Source: Hyphomicrobiales bacterium (GTDB lineage: Bacteria; Pseudomonadota; Alphaproteobacteria; Rhizobiales; Rhizobiaceae). Taken from it: a DNA stretch of 64,000 nt. The stretch's first letter is position 1. Each line of letters opens with the position of its first letter. Of the stretch, positions 18,924 through 28,173 are shown piece by piece. The translations under genes were made by a program, and so were the position numbers. Below the pieces are notes generated by a model. It was given only the letters and a program-made list of their open reading frames with translations, ran no database searches and was not told where the DNA came from. The stretch is taken from positions 62,001-126,000 of the forward strand of contig UBMP01000006.1 in the NCBI GenBank assembly GCA_900466575.1. Reading direction: 5' to 3'.

Positions 18924-19916
18924 ATGATCGACAAGCCATTCACGACCGATAGGGTAGACATCACCGCTGCCGGCAAGCGCACTGTGGAAACCGGCATGGC
19001 CGGCCTTGCGGCGCTCGCGCGGGCGATGGACGGGTCGTTGGGCGACGCCTTTGCCAGGGCCGTCACCGTGATCGGCCAGAGCAAGGGCCGTGTGATCGTG
19101 ACGGGCGTCGGCAAGAGCGGCCATATCGGGTCGAAAATCGCCGCGACCTTTGCTTCGACAGGCACGCCTTCGTTCTTCGTGCATCCGGCGGAAGCCAATC
19201 ACGGTGACCTCGGCATGATCACCCGTGACGACGCGATCCTGGCGATGTCGTGGAGCGGCGAAACGGCTGAAATGCAGGGCATCATCGCCTTTTCCCGTCG
19301 CTTCTCCATTCCGCTGATTGCCGTCACCTCTGGCGAAAAGTCGGCCCTGGCACGCGCAGCCGACGTCGTCCTGCTGCTGCCGAAGGAAAAAGAAGCCTGC
19401 CCGCACGGGCTCGCCCCGACCACGTCGACCATGATGCAGCTCTCCATCGGCGATGCTCTGGCCATTGCGCTTCTGGAAGCGCGCGGCTTCTCGGCGTCCG
19501 ATTTCCGCACCTTCCATCCGGGCGGCAAGCTTGGCGCATCGCTGACGCATGTGTCTGAAATCATGCATATGGGCGAGGAAATCCCGCTGGTCGGGCTCGG
19601 CACGCTCGTGCCGCACGCGGCCATGGTTCTTTCCGAAAAGCGCTTCGGCTGCGTGGGAGTTGTCGATGGCGACGGATGCCTCGTTGGCATCGTCACCAAT
19701 GGCGACATGGCCCGCAACATGAGCCGAAACCTTCGCGATACGAAGGTGGAGGAGATCATGACGCGGGGGCCGAAGACAGTGGCGCCGGATACGCTCGCCA
19801 TGACCGCCATGGCCATGCTCAACGATCACAACATCTCAGCGCTACTGGTCATGCAGGACCGCAAGGCCATCGGGATCGTGCATTTCCACGATCTGCTCAG
19901 GATTGGGGTGGCTTGA
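18924..19916 (+). CDS. kpsF: KpsF/GutQ-type arabinose-5-phosphate isomerase
   Basis: This enzyme interconverts ribulose 5-phosphate and arabinose 5-phosphate, the first step toward Kdo for LPS or capsule. The 330 residues comprise a SIS domain (about 40-175; TGVGKSGHIGSK and MSWSGETAEM bind the sugar phosphate) and two CBS domains (about 205-325; VGIVTNGDMAR). The ATG reading MIDKPFTTDR was chosen; the preceding open frame is not conserved. The 286-base region upstream is shared with the divergent outer-membrane gene and shows no other feature I can name. It could serve as the sole KdsD here, which cannot be judged from one window. Confidence 0.93.
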   Translation: MIDKPFTTDRVDITAAGKRTVETGMAGLAALARAMDGSLGDAFARAVTVIGQSKGRVIVTGVGKSGHIGSKIAATFASTGTPSFFVHPAEANHGDLGMITRDDAILAMSWSGETAEMQGIIAFSRRFSIPLIAVTSGEKSALARAADVVLLLPKEKEACPHGLAPTTSTMMQLSIGDALAIALLEARGFSASDFRTFHPGGKLGASLTHVSEIMHMGEEIPLVGLGTLVPHAAMVLSEKRFGCVGVVDGDGCLVGIVTNGDMARNMSRNLRDTKVEEIMTRGPKTVAPDTLAMTAMAMLNDHNISALLVMQDRKAIGIVHFHDLLRIGVA

Positions 19917-19945
19917 GCAGCTCAACTCTCTTCGCGGAGGGACGA

Positions 19946-20416
19946 TTGGCCGGCTCCGACTATCTTGTATCTGACATCTTCGAAACCTATCGCCGGAAGC
20001 TGATAGGTCTGCCTCTCTCCATGATATGGCGAGGTTATGGCTCTGCGATCTTTCTGGAACTTGATGCGGTAGGCCCTCTTGATGCAAAGGGCAGACTTCA
20101 AGGGCGGTTTTCAATCATGATCGAATGGAGCTGGCGCATTTCGTCCCGGACAGAAATCCTGACCGGAAGCTGGGGCGAAGAGGACACTTGGCCTTCGTAT
20201 TTTGATGACTTGAAGGGAAACACGGTTACTGATGTCACCCTTTTCGGGACACCGCTGGAAGTGGCGATATCCTTTTCGAATGGTCTTCAATTGGCGTCGT
20301 TCATGACCGCAGAGGGATCACCCGCGTGGACTATCTTTGATCAGTCCGACAAGGAGGTCAGGAGATGGATTTCGATCGAGAACGGGGAGATTTCCGAGGG
20401 CGGAAAATCCGATTAG
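19946..20416 (+). CDS. Conserved hypothetical protein with TTG start
   Basis: The 156-residue protein has no motif I can tie to a function. It reads LAGSDYLVSDIFETYRRK at its start and contains GLPLSMIWRGYGSAIFLEL, which looks like an alpha-beta ligand or immunity-type small domain. The only strong ribosome site (GGAGGG, 19938-19943) lies three bases before TTG at 19946, so this rare start is preferred. Another in-frame TTG at 19913 overlaps the kpsF stop and would also couple translation. No ATG fits the beginning of the conserved-looking region. Codon use resembles lower-expression genes, with more AT than its neighbours. Confidence 0.65.
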   Translation: MAGSDYLVSDIFETYRRKLIGLPLSMIWRGYGSAIFLELDAVGPLDAKGRLQGRFSIMIEWSWRISSRTEILTGSWGEEDTWPSYFDDLKGNTVTDVTLFGTPLEVAISFSNGLQLASFMTAEGSPAWTIFDQSDKEVRRWISIENGEISEGGKSD

Positions 20417-20422
20417 ACGCCC

Positions 20423-20881
20423 TTACTCCGCCTCCACTCGCAGTTCACTCCCCAACGCGCTGACAATTCTCATTTTCGCCCCGGCGGGCGCATCCGGTCC
20501 AGAAACGCTCCAAGTCGTATCGCCAACCTTCACGCGCCCGCGCCCGTTCTCGATCGCGTCCGTCACCGTCACCACGCGACCCACGAGACTTTCGCTGCGG
20601 CGGTTGAGGTGGGGTTCGTCGCTCGTCGTTTCACCGCGCTTCAGGACGCTGCGGCCAATAAGAACGGTGACGAAGGACAGGGCGACAAACACGACGACCT
20701 GAACCTGCCAGGCCCAGATCGCGGAGCCCCAGAGGAGGAGCGACAAGAGGCCGGTCGCGATGCCGGCGATGCCGATCCAGAACAGGAAAACGCCTGGGAT
20801 GACGATTTCCAGGATCAGCAGGACGACACCGAGAACCCACCAGCTCCAGGGTCCCGCCCGCGCGACAAGATCGGTGATCAT
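20423..20881 (-). CDS. NfeD family membrane protein
   Basis: The 152-residue protein has two or three membrane segments (about residues 12-34, 35-55 and 58-76) and a soluble C-terminal OB-fold typical of NfeD (LVGRVVTVTDAIENGRGRVKVGDTTWSV). Short NfeD proteins partner stomatin-like SPFH proteins in membrane quality control. The SPFH gene lies only four bases upstream on the same strand, the classical QmcA/YbbK-YbbL type arrangement. The partner and fold are clear; the physiological role is not. Confidence 0.9.
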   Translation of the reverse strand: MITDLVARAGPWSWWVLGVVLLILEIVIPGVFLFWIGIAGIATGLLSLLLWGSAIWAWQVQVVVFVALSFVTVLIGRSVLKRGETTSDEPHLNRRSESLVGRVVTVTDAIENGRGRVKVGDTTWSVSGPDAPAGAKMRIVSALGSELRVEAE

Positions 20882-20885
20882 GGTG

Positions 20886-21899
20886 TCAGCTTTCGCGGGT
20901 CGGGGTGATGGGTGGCGTCACGACGGGCGTGGTGCGTGGACGTGCCGCCGGAGCCGGGGCGCGGGGTGTCGCTGCGGGCTGATCGCCGAAGACCTCGCGG
21001 GCAATCTGGCCGATGCCACCGAGCGAACCGATCAGCGAGGAGGCTTCCATTGGCATCAGCACGACCTTGGAGTTCGGGCCGGAGCCGATGGCCTGCATGG
21101 CTTCGGTGTATTTCTGCGCCACGAAATAGTTGATCGCCTGCACGTCGCCCGACGCGATGGCTTCCGAGACCATCTGCGTGGCTTTGGCTTCGGCTTCGGC
21201 CTGGCGTTCGCGGGCTTCGGCATTGAGGAAGGCGGCCTGTCGCTGACCTTCGGCCTCCAGAACGGCGGCCTGCTTGGCGCCTTCGGCGCGCAGGATTTGG
21301 GCGTTGCGCGAGCCTTCGGCTTCCAGCACCTGCGCGCGTTTCTCGCGCTCCGCCTTCATCTGGCGCGCCATGGCGTCCACGAGGTCCTTCGGGGGACGGA
21401 TGTCCTTGATCTCGACGCGGGTGATCTTCAGACCCCATGGGCTTGCCGCATCGTCCACGACATGCAGCAGCCGGTCGTTGATCTTGTCGCGGTTCGACAG
21501 CAGTTCGTCGAGGTCCATCGAACCCATCACGGAGCGGATGTTGGTCATCGTCAGGTTGAGGATGGCTTGTTCGAGATTGGCGACCTGATAGGCGGCCTGA
21601 GCGGCGTTCAAGACCTGATAGAAGGCGACGGCATCCGCGGTTACCGAGGCGTTGTCCTTGGTGATGACTTCCTGGGTCGGCACGTCCAGCACCTGTTCCA
21701 TGACGTTCATCTTCGCGCCCAGGCGATCGATGAAGGGAATGATGAGATTGAGGCCGGGCTCCAGCGTGCGCGTGTAGCGGCCGAAGCGCTCGACCGTGTA
21801 GCGATAGCCCTGCGGCACGGTCTTGATGCCGGAATAGAGGAAGATGATCGCCAGCACCACGATGGCGATGACGGTGATGTCCGAACCGGTGAAGTCCAT
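20886..21899 (-). CDS. SPFH/stomatin-like protein (QmcA/YbbK)
   Basis: The 337-residue inner-membrane protein has one N-terminal transmembrane segment (about 8-24). An SPFH/band 7 domain (about 25-190; [20 protein letters not shown]) and a long Ala/Glu coiled coil (about 190-270) follow. The C-terminus is Pro/Ala/Arg rich and variable. Such proteins form large membrane-associated cages that recruit proteases such as FtsH. The ATG reading [10 protein letters not shown] was selected; GGAGGG lies five bases upstream. It is coupled to the following NfeD gene. Confidence 0.92.
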   Translation of the reverse strand: MDFTGSDITVIAIVVLAIIFLYSGIKTVPQGYRYTVERFGRYTRTLEPGLNLIIPFIDRLGAKMNVMEQVLDVPTQEVITKDNASVTADAVAFYQVLNAAQAAYQVANLEQAILNLTMTNIRSVMGSMDLDELLSNRDKINDRLLHVVDDAASPWGLKITRVEIKDIRPPKDLVDAMARQMKAEREKRAQVLEAEGSRNAQILRAEGAKQAAVLEAEGQRQAAFLNAEARERQAEAEAKATQMVSEAIASGDVQAINYFVAQKYTEAMQAIGSGPNSKVVLMPMEASSLIGSLGGIGQIAREVFGDQPAATPRAPAPAARPRTTPVVTPPITPTRES

Positions 21900-22056
21900 G
21901 GGTATCCCTCCAGCCTGCGTCGCGCGTCTTCGCGCGGTTGACGGCGCAGGTTGTAGCATGAACGTGGGAATGGCGAGGGCTATTTCAAGGAGAGGAGTGG
22001 GGAAATCGGCGCTGGCTGGGGCTTTGGTGCAAATCCGCAAGGGCCACGGGCCGGAG

Positions 22057-22190
22057 CGCCCCTCATCCGGCCCTTCGGGCCACCTTCTCCCCGATGGGAG
22101 AAGAGGGAGTTTGCCGCAGCGCTTATCGACATCCTCGCCCCAGCGGGGAGAGGTCCGCCGAGCGTTAGCGGAGGCGGGGTGAGGGGGGCG
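22057..22190. repeat. RIME-like palindromic intergenic element
   Basis: The 134-base element starts CGCCCCTCA and ends TGAGGGGGGCG. It contains nested palindromes: GCCC-TTC-GGGC, TTCTCCCC-GAT-GGGAGAA, CCCC-AGC-GGGG and TCCGC...GCGGA. It fills almost the whole gap between hemH and qmcA, ending two bases from the hemH stop codon. Two-palindrome mosaics of this type are the Rhizobium intergenic mosaic elements (RIME). A related half-element lies inside pabB at 29664-29750. Confidence 0.75.
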
Positions 22191-22192
22191 TC

Positions 22193-23221
22193 TTACACCC
22201 AGCCCTGCAATTCCCGCCGCAGAACCTTCTCCAGCACGTTCATGCCATCCACGCTGTCATTCAGGCAGGGGATATGCGTGAAGTGTTCGCCACCATTATG
22301 CTCGAAGCTTTCCTTCGCCTGTTCGGCGATTTCTTCGAGTGTTTCCAGGCAGTCGGAGACGAAGCCGGGGTTGAGGACGGCGATGCGTTTCGTGCCGGTC
22401 TTGGCCAGTTCCTCGACCGTCTTGTCGGTGTAGGGCTGCAGCCATTCTTCCGGTCCGAAACGCGACTGGAAGGTGACGCGGAACTTTTCCTTCGACCAGC
22501 CAAGCTTTTCGCGTACCAGCCGCGCGGTCTTCATGCACTGGCAGTGATAGGGATCGCCGGCCTTGAAATAGGATTGCGGGATGCCGTGGAAGGAGGCGAG
22601 CACCACCTCCGGCTCCCAGTCGAGCGTGGCGAGATGCGCCGTGATCGAATTGGCCAGCGCCTCGATATAGCCGGGCTCGTCGTGATAGGGCGGCACGGTG
22701 CGGATGGCGGGCTGCCAGCGCATCTTCTGCAGCTTTTCAAACGCCTTGTCGTTGACGGTGGCGGTGGTCGCGGCAGCATATTGCGGGTAGAGCGGGAAGA
22801 GCACGATCCGCTCGCATCCTGCGGCCTGCAGCGCTTCGATGCGCGAGGCGATCGACGGATTGCCGTAGCGCATGGCCCAGTCGACCACGACATTGGGCAG
22901 GTCCTTGAGCCGCTCGGCCATCAGCTCCCCTTGCGAGCGGGTGTAGGTGCGCAGATAGCTTTCGTTGCGCTCCTTGTTCCAGATCGTCTCATAGGCCTTG
23001 CCGACCTTGGCGGGGCGACGGTTGAGGACGATGCCGTAGAGGATCGGATACCAGAAGAGGCGAGACCATTCGATGACGCGGCGGTCGGTGAGGAACTCTT
23101 CCAGATAGCGACGCATGGAGGCCTTGTCGGTGCCGTCGGGCGTGCCGAGGTTGACGAGGAGGACGCCGACCTTTCCGAAGGCGACTTTCGGGTGATCGGC
23201 AGGGAGCGCGCCAGACATCAT
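22193..23221 (-). CDS. hemH: Ferrochelatase
   Basis: Ferrochelatase inserts Fe(II) into protoporphyrin IX, the last step of haem synthesis, at the inner membrane surface. The 342-residue protein carries the signature [18 protein letters not shown] with the metal-site His. It also has [10 protein letters not shown] near the N-terminus and the usual downstream [16 protein letters not shown]. The length is normal for proteobacteria. No Fe-S cysteine cluster is evident at the C-terminus. The start was kept at [10 protein letters not shown]; the second Met is equally possible. Confidence 0.96.
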   Translation of the reverse strand: MMSGALPADHPKVAFGKVGVLLVNLGTPDGTDKASMRRYLEEFLTDRRVIEWSRLFWYPILYGIVLNRRPAKVGKAYETIWNKERNESYLRTYTRSQGELMAERLKDLPNVVVDWAMRYGNPSIASRIEALQAAGCERIVLFPLYPQYAAATTATVNDKAFEKLQKMRWQPAIRTVPPYHDEPGYIEALANSITAHLATLDWEPEVVLASFHGIPQSYFKAGDPYHCQCMKTARLVREKLGWSKEKFRVTFQSRFGPEEWLQPYTDKTVEELAKTGTKRIAVLNPGFVSDCLETLEEIAEQAKESFEHNGGEHFTHIPCLNDSVDGMNVLEKVLRRELQGWV

Positions 23222-23307
23222 GGACTCTATCTTCCGCTTTCAAATTTCTCTGTCGCCCATATAGGCGAATTCGGTGCCATTTGTATCGCTGGCACACCGC
23301 ATTACGA

Positions 23308-23337
23308 CAAAAAAGCGCGGATGGTTGTCCGCGCTTT
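23308..23337 (-). terminator. Terminator of the Omp10-like lipoprotein gene
   Basis: AGCGCGGA (23314-23321) pairs with TCCGCGCT (23328-23335). On the minus strand it is followed by TTTTTT, giving an efficient rho-independent terminator about 30 bases past the lipoprotein stop. Confidence 0.85.
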
Positions 23338-23365
23338 CCCGAATTCAGATCGGATTGTGTGCCGT

Positions 23366-23737
23366 TCAGATCGCCTTGCGGGCGAGCGAGAACTGCGCGC
23401 CGGAATCCGTGGTGCAGTTGAGCTGGTTTGGCGTGACGAGCGCGCAGTTGACGCGCGACTGGGTGTTGCGCACCAGCGAGGTCATGTTGATCTCGACCAC
23501 TTTCGGCGCGCTGCTCGTGTATGTGCCGGAGGCGAGCAGCTGGTTGGTGTCGGTCGTGCGTGTCGTGAACGTGCCGGCCTGGAAGCTCGAAACGATCCCG
23601 TTCGGGTCGATCCATTGACCTTCGACGCTGGTCGGCTGCTGCTGGATCGGCGGCAGCGCGCGCGGCGCCGGCGACGACATGCAGCCTGCGAGCGCAAGGC
23701 TGGAGCCAAGGATAAGGCAGATGGACGATTTCTTCAT
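23366..23737 (-). CDS. Omp10-like outer-membrane lipoprotein
   Basis: The 123-residue precursor has a lipoprotein signal with lipobox LALAGC (acylated Cys19). A short Pro/Gln-rich spacer is followed by a small beta-sandwich-like domain (GQWIDPNGIVSSFQAGTFTT) containing two cysteines near the C-terminus (NCALVTPNQLNC). This resembles Brucella Omp10, a surface lipoprotein needed for envelope integrity and virulence. The ATG at 23737 was chosen because it gives a perfect lipoprotein signal; a Met seven codons upstream is possible. It sits alone with its own terminator. Confidence 0.82.
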   Translation of the reverse strand: MKKSSICLILGSSLALAGCMSSPAPRALPPIQQQPTSVEGQWIDPNGIVSSFQAGTFTTRTTDTNQLLASGTYTSSAPKVVEINMTSLVRNTQSRVNCALVTPNQLNCTTDSGAQFSLARKAI

Positions 23738-23890
23738 GGCATTCTCCGGCATGTTCATGGGCCATGAAAGGCTGACGCTCGCGGCGTCTTTATGGCCTTT
23801 CCGGCGAATTAAACGTGTCAGCGCACAATTTTGCGCAATTGCATTGGTGCGCCCTGGATGCGATTCCTGTCCCGTGACCCAAAGATGCAG

Positions 23891-23924
23891 CGCCGCCCCG
23901 GTCAAAGCAAGGCCGGGGCGGCGA
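23891..23924. other. Strong hairpin between lipoprotein and hss genes
   Basis: CGCCGCCCCGG is inverted as CCGGGGCGGCG around an 11-base loop, forming an 11-base-pair GC-rich stem. No T-run flanks it on either strand, so it is probably an mRNA-stabilising 3-prime structure of hss or a rho-dependent end rather than a typical terminator. Confidence 0.5.
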
Positions 23925-23968
23925 ATTTACATATTATCCTATGTATTTCAAAGGCCACTCGTCGCCGC

Positions 23969-25414
23969 TCAATGAACGAGGATGTTCTTGAACTGCCAAG
24001 GGTCCTTCTCATCCAGCTTCTCCGGGAAGAGGCCGGGTCGCCCGTCAAGCGGGGTCCAGTCGGTGTAGTGACCTTCGACCGGGCCGAGATAGGGAAGCTG
24101 GACTTCGAGGCAGCGCTTGTAATCCATCTCGTCGGCCTCGACGATGCCAGCCTTCGGGTTTTCCAGCGCCCAGACCATGCCGGCCAGAACGGCCGAGGTC
24201 ACCTGCAGGCCGGTGGCGTTCTGGTAGGGCGCGATGCGGCGGGTTTCTTCCAGCGACAGGCGCGAACCGTACCAGTAGGCGTTCTTTTCGTGACCGTAGA
24301 GCAGCACGCCGAGTTCGTCGACGCCGTCGACCAGTTCGTTCTCGTCGAGAACGTGGAGAACCGGCTGCTGGTGGCCGCCATTGCCGAACATTTCGTGCAG
24401 CGACAGAACCGCGTCATTGGCCGGATGATAGGCGTAATGGCAGGTCGGGCGGAATTCGGCTTCGCCGTCCTTGTCCTTCACGGTGAAATAGTCGGCGATC
24501 GAAATCGACTCGTTGTGGGTGACCAGGAAACCGTATTGCGGGCCCGGCGTCGGGCACCAGGTGCGCACGCGGGTGTTGGCGCCGGGCTGTTCCAGATAGA
24601 TCGCGGCCTTGCAGCCCTTCTTGTGCTTCTTGGCGTTCTTCGGCATCCACTTTTCATGCGTGCCCCAGCCGAGTTCGGAGGGCTGCAGGCCTTCCGAGAT
24701 GAAGCCTTCGGCCGACCAGGTGTTCCAGAAGACGTTCATCGGCTTCGGGTTGATCGTGCGCTGCGTGTCACGCTCGGCAATGTGGACGCCCTTGACGCCC
24801 AGCGTCTGCATGAGCTTTGCCCAGCCTTCGCGGTCATCGGCGGACGGCTCGTCGATCTTGGTGCCGGTATCCTTGGCGAGATTGACCAGCGCCTGCTTGA
24901 CGAACCAGGAGACCATGCCAGGGTTCGCGCCGCAGCAGGAAACGGCCGTCGTGCCGCCTGGGTTCTTGGCCTTTTCCTTGCGCACGGTTTCGCGCAGCGC
25001 ATAGTTGGTGCGCGCTTCGTTGCCGAGCGAGTTGTCGAAATAGAAGCCGAGCCAGGGTTCGACCACAGTGTCGATGTAGAGAACATCGAGCTTGCGGCAG
25101 AACTTGATCATGTCGAGCGAGCCGGTGTCGACCGAAAGGTTGACGCAGAAGCCCTGGCCCTTGCCTTCGGTCAGAAGCGGCTTCAGCAGTTCCTTGTAAT
25201 TGTCCTTGGTGACATGGGCCTTGATGAAGCGGATGCCGCGCTCTTCCAGCAGATGCGCATCTTCGCCGCGCGGGTCGATGACGACCATGCGGGACTTGTC
25301 GAACTTGAAGTGACGTTCGATGAGCGGCAGCGTGCCGCGGCCGATCGAGCCGAAGCCGATCATGACGATCGGGCCGGTGATTTCGCCATAGATCGGATAT
25401 TGAACGTCAGACAT
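23969..25414 (-). CDS. hss: Homospermidine synthase
   Basis: The enzyme makes sym-homospermidine from putrescine (or putrescine and spermidine) in an NAD-dependent reaction; this polyamine is characteristic of alphaproteobacteria including rhizobia. The 481-residue protein starts with an NAD-binding Rossmann motif GFGSIGRG (20-27). It continues with the saccharopine-dehydrogenase-like fold, with DTVVEPWLGFYF and GANPGMVSWF as recognisable blocks. The length is as expected. No antizyme, riboswitch or partner gene is visible nearby. Confidence 0.95.
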   Translation of the reverse strand: MSDVQYPIYGEITGPIVMIGFGSIGRGTLPLIERHFKFDKSRMVVIDPRGEDAHLLEERGIRFIKAHVTKDNYKELLKPLLTEGKGQGFCVNLSVDTGSLDMIKFCRKLDVLYIDTVVEPWLGFYFDNSLGNEARTNYALRETVRKEKAKNPGGTTAVSCCGANPGMVSWFVKQALVNLAKDTGTKIDEPSADDREGWAKLMQTLGVKGVHIAERDTQRTINPKPMNVFWNTWSAEGFISEGLQPSELGWGTHEKWMPKNAKKHKKGCKAAIYLEQPGANTRVRTWCPTPGPQYGFLVTHNESISIADYFTVKDKDGEAEFRPTCHYAYHPANDAVLSLHEMFGNGGHQQPVLHVLDENELVDGVDELGVLLYGHEKNAYWYGSRLSLEETRRIAPYQNATGLQVTSAVLAGMVWALENPKAGIVEADEMDYKRCLEVQLPYLGPVEGHYTDWTPLDGRPGLFPEKLDEKDPWQFKNILVH

Positions 25415-25568
25415 CGGGTCCGTGCTCCTGAAGATGCGCCTGCGAGGAATGCAGGACAGGTTGGCGGGCCCCGTTATCGGGACCTGTGCGCGCTCTAATC
25501 ACAGAATCGAGTCACAATAAAGTACAAACGAAGGTTCCGATGGACGCAGCGCCCGGAAACTCCGGTCT

Positions 25569-26441
25569 TCACTGCAGATTTCGCAGAAATGTCATGAGCT
25601 TCGCGCGTTTCTCCGTCATCCCCTTGTAGGCGAGTTGCGCCGTGCTCATCGCCTCAAGCCGCGCCGCAAGTTGATGGCCAAGTTCGGGATGCGCGGTGAC
25701 GGCTGCAATCGGGTCCTGATAGATGCGTATGGTGAAGAGCATCGCGCCGGTCTCCGGCAGCTTGCGCAGCGTCTGGCGCTCGACCCGGATGAAGTTCGAG
25801 GCGGGGTCGAAGCTTTTGCGTGCGACCCTCGCGCCCTTTTCCGGCGGCCAGTCGAGATCGGCTTCCGGGTAGATCGACCAGTTGAAGCGCTCGACGACAC
25901 GGCCAGACGCAATGCGATCGAACATGCGGTTGATCAACCCGTCATTGCGGCTGCCGGGCTCGAAATCCGGAACGGGACCATGGATTTCGCCGATCGTCCT
26001 GCCAGCCTTTTCCTTCAAGGACCAGGAGGAGGGGAAGGCGACATAGCCGGCCGTCACCCGCCAGCCACCGTCGCGGTTTTCGAGGAGCACGAGATCGTCG
26101 GCGACGAGTGCGCCTGCGGTGAGGAGCGGCAGTTCGGCGGCGTCGAGGGCGACATGCCGGTTCAGGAAGGCGAGGGTGCTGTCGTCCCGGGAATAGAGAG
26201 CGCTGTGGTCGTCAAGGAGATGCGCGACGATCGTGTTCAGCGCTTCGGCCTGCGCCATCTCCGATCCCGCCACGGCCTGAAACACGGCGTCGCGGTCTTC
26301 GCCCAGCAACCGGTCCTTCTCCGCCAGATACCGCTCCAGATCCCCATCCGTTTCGATCCAAAGCTCCGGCGCAATCTGCGTCAGGCCGATGGCAAAAGGT
26401 TCGGAGGAGCCGTCATAGGGTGTGAAGCGGGGCTTTTGCAT
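25569..26441 (-). CDS. DUF3445 haem-dependent oxidative N-demethylase-like protein
   Basis: The 290-residue protein belongs to DUF3445, a family whose characterised member demethylates dimethylamine with a haem cofactor. Recognisable stretches are the central WRVTAGYVAFPSSWSLKEKAG, IGEIHGPVP and the RFNWSIYPEADLDWP region. Many alphaproteobacterial members have no known substrate. It lies three bases after the YciI-like gene and is probably cotranscribed with it. I call the family with good confidence, but demethylase activity is only inferred. Confidence 0.82.
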   Translation of the reverse strand: MQKPRFTPYDGSSEPFAIGLTQIAPELWIETDGDLERYLAEKDRLLGEDRDAVFQAVAGSEMAQAEALNTIVAHLLDDHSALYSRDDSTLAFLNRHVALDAAELPLLTAGALVADDLVLLENRDGGWRVTAGYVAFPSSWSLKEKAGRTIGEIHGPVPDFEPGSRNDGLINRMFDRIASGRVVERFNWSIYPEADLDWPPEKGARVARKSFDPASNFIRVERQTLRKLPETGAMLFTIRIYQDPIAAVTAHPELGHQLAARLEAMSTAQLAYKGMTEKRAKLMTFLRNLQ

Positions 26442-26444
26442 TCT

Positions 26445-26729
26445 TCAGCCCTTCAATCCCTCGAAACCCTCTGCCGTCGTGGTGAAGTTCACCTCGGTGA
26501 CCTCGATATCGGCGATTTCGTGGATCACGAACGGGTCTTGTGCGCATAGTGCTTCGATCTCCGCGCGCTCGCCGCGGGCGATGATGACGCCGCCAGTTCG
26601 GGGAACCTTGCGGCCGGAGGCGAGGAAGGTGCCGTTCGCGAAGGCGTTCTTTACCCAGTCCATATGGGCCGCCATGTGCTTGTCGGCCTCCTCGAGGGGC
26701 TTCTTATAGGTGAGCGAAATGATGAACAT
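26445..26729 (-). CDS. YciI-like protein
   Basis: The 94-residue protein has the ferredoxin-like YciI/YCII fold with MFIISLTYKKPLEEADKHM at the N-terminus and the Asp/His-containing core around HMDWVKNAF. Some relatives act as dehydrochlorinases or hydrolases, but most are uncharacterised. The position immediately upstream of the DUF3445 gene suggests a shared pathway. A good ribosome site (AAAGGGAAAG) precedes the start. Confidence 0.85.
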   Translation of the reverse strand: MFIISLTYKKPLEEADKHMAAHMDWVKNAFANGTFLASGRKVPRTGGVIIARGERAEIEALCAQDPFVIHEIADIEVTEVNFTTTAEGFEGLKG

Positions 26730-26757
26730 GGCTGGCTCTTTCCCTTGATAGCGGGCG

Positions 26758-28134
26758 TCAGCTGATCGCTTGCGCTCCAGCAGCGGCCCGTGTTCTCGCG
26801 CTCCACGCGATCATCAGTGCGAGTGCTGCGATCGGCAGAATGCGGTGGTGGTAGCGGTCCGGCGGCCCCGAGACAATGGCAAACAGGATGTCGTTGGCGA
26901 GGCAGAGCAAAAGGATCGCGCCGATCCAGCGGATGTCCGCCCCCTTGAGGTCGCCTCTGCGGATAACCAGCGCGGCGATCAGGAAGAGGTAGAAGCCAAA
27001 GCGGAGGATCGTTGCTGCCGTCGTGACCGGCGGGCTTTCCATCATGCCTCGTTTTTGCAGCGAGGTGTCATAGGCCTGTGGCATCGGTTCGCCCAGCCTG
27101 GCGCGAAAGTCGAACACCGTTCCGGGCGTGTAGAAGCTCAGCCAGTCATCCAGTGCGACCTGCGCGAATTTCCAAGGTTGCTTTGCCAGGCCGTGAAGGA
27201 TGATGGGCAGCGCATGGAGGCGCTCGAATGTGGCCAGATCGAAGCGGCTTCCCATCTTGTCCTGGAGATCCCAGAACAGATCGCGCCTTCCGGCATTGCC
27301 CGGCTCGGCCTTCAGCTGCTCCAGTTCCGTCTGCGCTGTGCACAGCGCCTGATCGCCGCTTCGGTCGCATTCGTCGGCCAGCAGGGACGGTTCGACAGAA
27401 AACAGCCTCGCGGCCAGAAAGGTCTTGCCCAGCTGCGGCGTGTCGGGCGTGAACCGTGCCTGAAGGGCGATGCCGCAGGCAAGCGTCGTCGCCAGCGCCA
27501 GTCCTCCATAGAGAAGGGCGCTGCGGGTTCTGAAGAACGCGACCAGAATCAATGCGAAGACGGCTGCGAGGATCGCGCCGCTGCCGTGGCAGGAGAGCAG
27601 GATGCCGGCCAGAAGCGCGAATGCGGGACTTCGTCGTTTGATGGCGACCATCAAGAAGACAATGGCTGGAAAAAACAGCGCGTCCGTCAGCACGGCGCTC
27701 GTATAGACCGGCTGGAGCGTCAGCACCGCGACGGGAAGCGCTAGCGGTAGCCAGCGTTCCGCCTCGAAGGTGACGCAAAAGATGATCCATGCCGCGGCGG
27801 CAAGAACGGCGCTGATGACCGGCAGGCTCCAGTAACCGAGGGCGGGATAAAGCGGGGATGCCAGCACAGCAGCCGTTGGCGGGCGCATCCAGTTGATGCC
27901 CTGTCCGGAATAGGCGATCGAGTCCTCCATAACGAAGGGAAAGCCGTTCAGCAGGGCAGGTAACAGGAAGAGTGCGGCAAGCAGCGAGAACCAGAGCCCG
28001 CGCCGCGCCCATGTGCCGGGGCTGCTGGCTTCCATGGCAGTGGACTTGGCGGCAGGCGCGCTGATGGCAGTCTCCTGGGTCAGCTTCGGCGAAACGATCG
28101 TTAGCCGGTGGTGTATCAGTCTGTTTTGACGCAT
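26758..28134 (-). CDS. Polytopic membrane protein of unknown function
   Basis: The 458-residue protein has roughly nine to ten hydrophobic segments (first near residues 49-66, then about 86-103, 108-124, 131-148, 160-172, 178-196, 202-218, and three near the C-terminus after about 375). A soluble loop of about 130 residues (about 225-360) separates the last group. The first loop carries an acidic MEDSIAY, reminiscent of GT-C glycosyltransferases, which place an Asp/Glu there, but I cannot assign it to a named family. The start is uncertain because the first 40 residues are hydrophilic and no strong ribosome site is seen. Confidence 0.7.
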   Translation of the reverse strand: MRQNRLIHHRLTIVSPKLTQETAISAPAAKSTAMEASSPGTWARRGLWFSLLAALFLLPALLNGFPFVMEDSIAYSGQGINWMRPPTAAVLASPLYPALGYWSLPVISAVLAAAAWIIFCVTFEAERWLPLALPVAVLTLQPVYTSAVLTDALFFPAIVFLMVAIKRRSPAFALLAGILLSCHGSGAILAAVFALILVAFFRTRSALLYGGLALATTLACGIALQARFTPDTPQLGKTFLAARLFSVEPSLLADECDRSGDQALCTAQTELEQLKAEPGNAGRRDLFWDLQDKMGSRFDLATFERLHALPIILHGLAKQPWKFAQVALDDWLSFYTPGTVFDFRARLGEPMPQAYDTSLQKRGMMESPPVTTAATILRFGFYLFLIAALVIRRGDLKGADIRWIGAILLLCLANDILFAIVSGPPDRYHHRILPIAALALMIAWSARTRAAAGAQAIS

Positions 28135-28173
28135 TTGCGGGCGGAAAGCGGGGTGCGCCTTTCCCGAATACGT

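Noticed and set aside
23831-25498. A 555-codon frame antisense to hss
   Set aside because: It is composition-driven; hss is clearly coding on the other strand.
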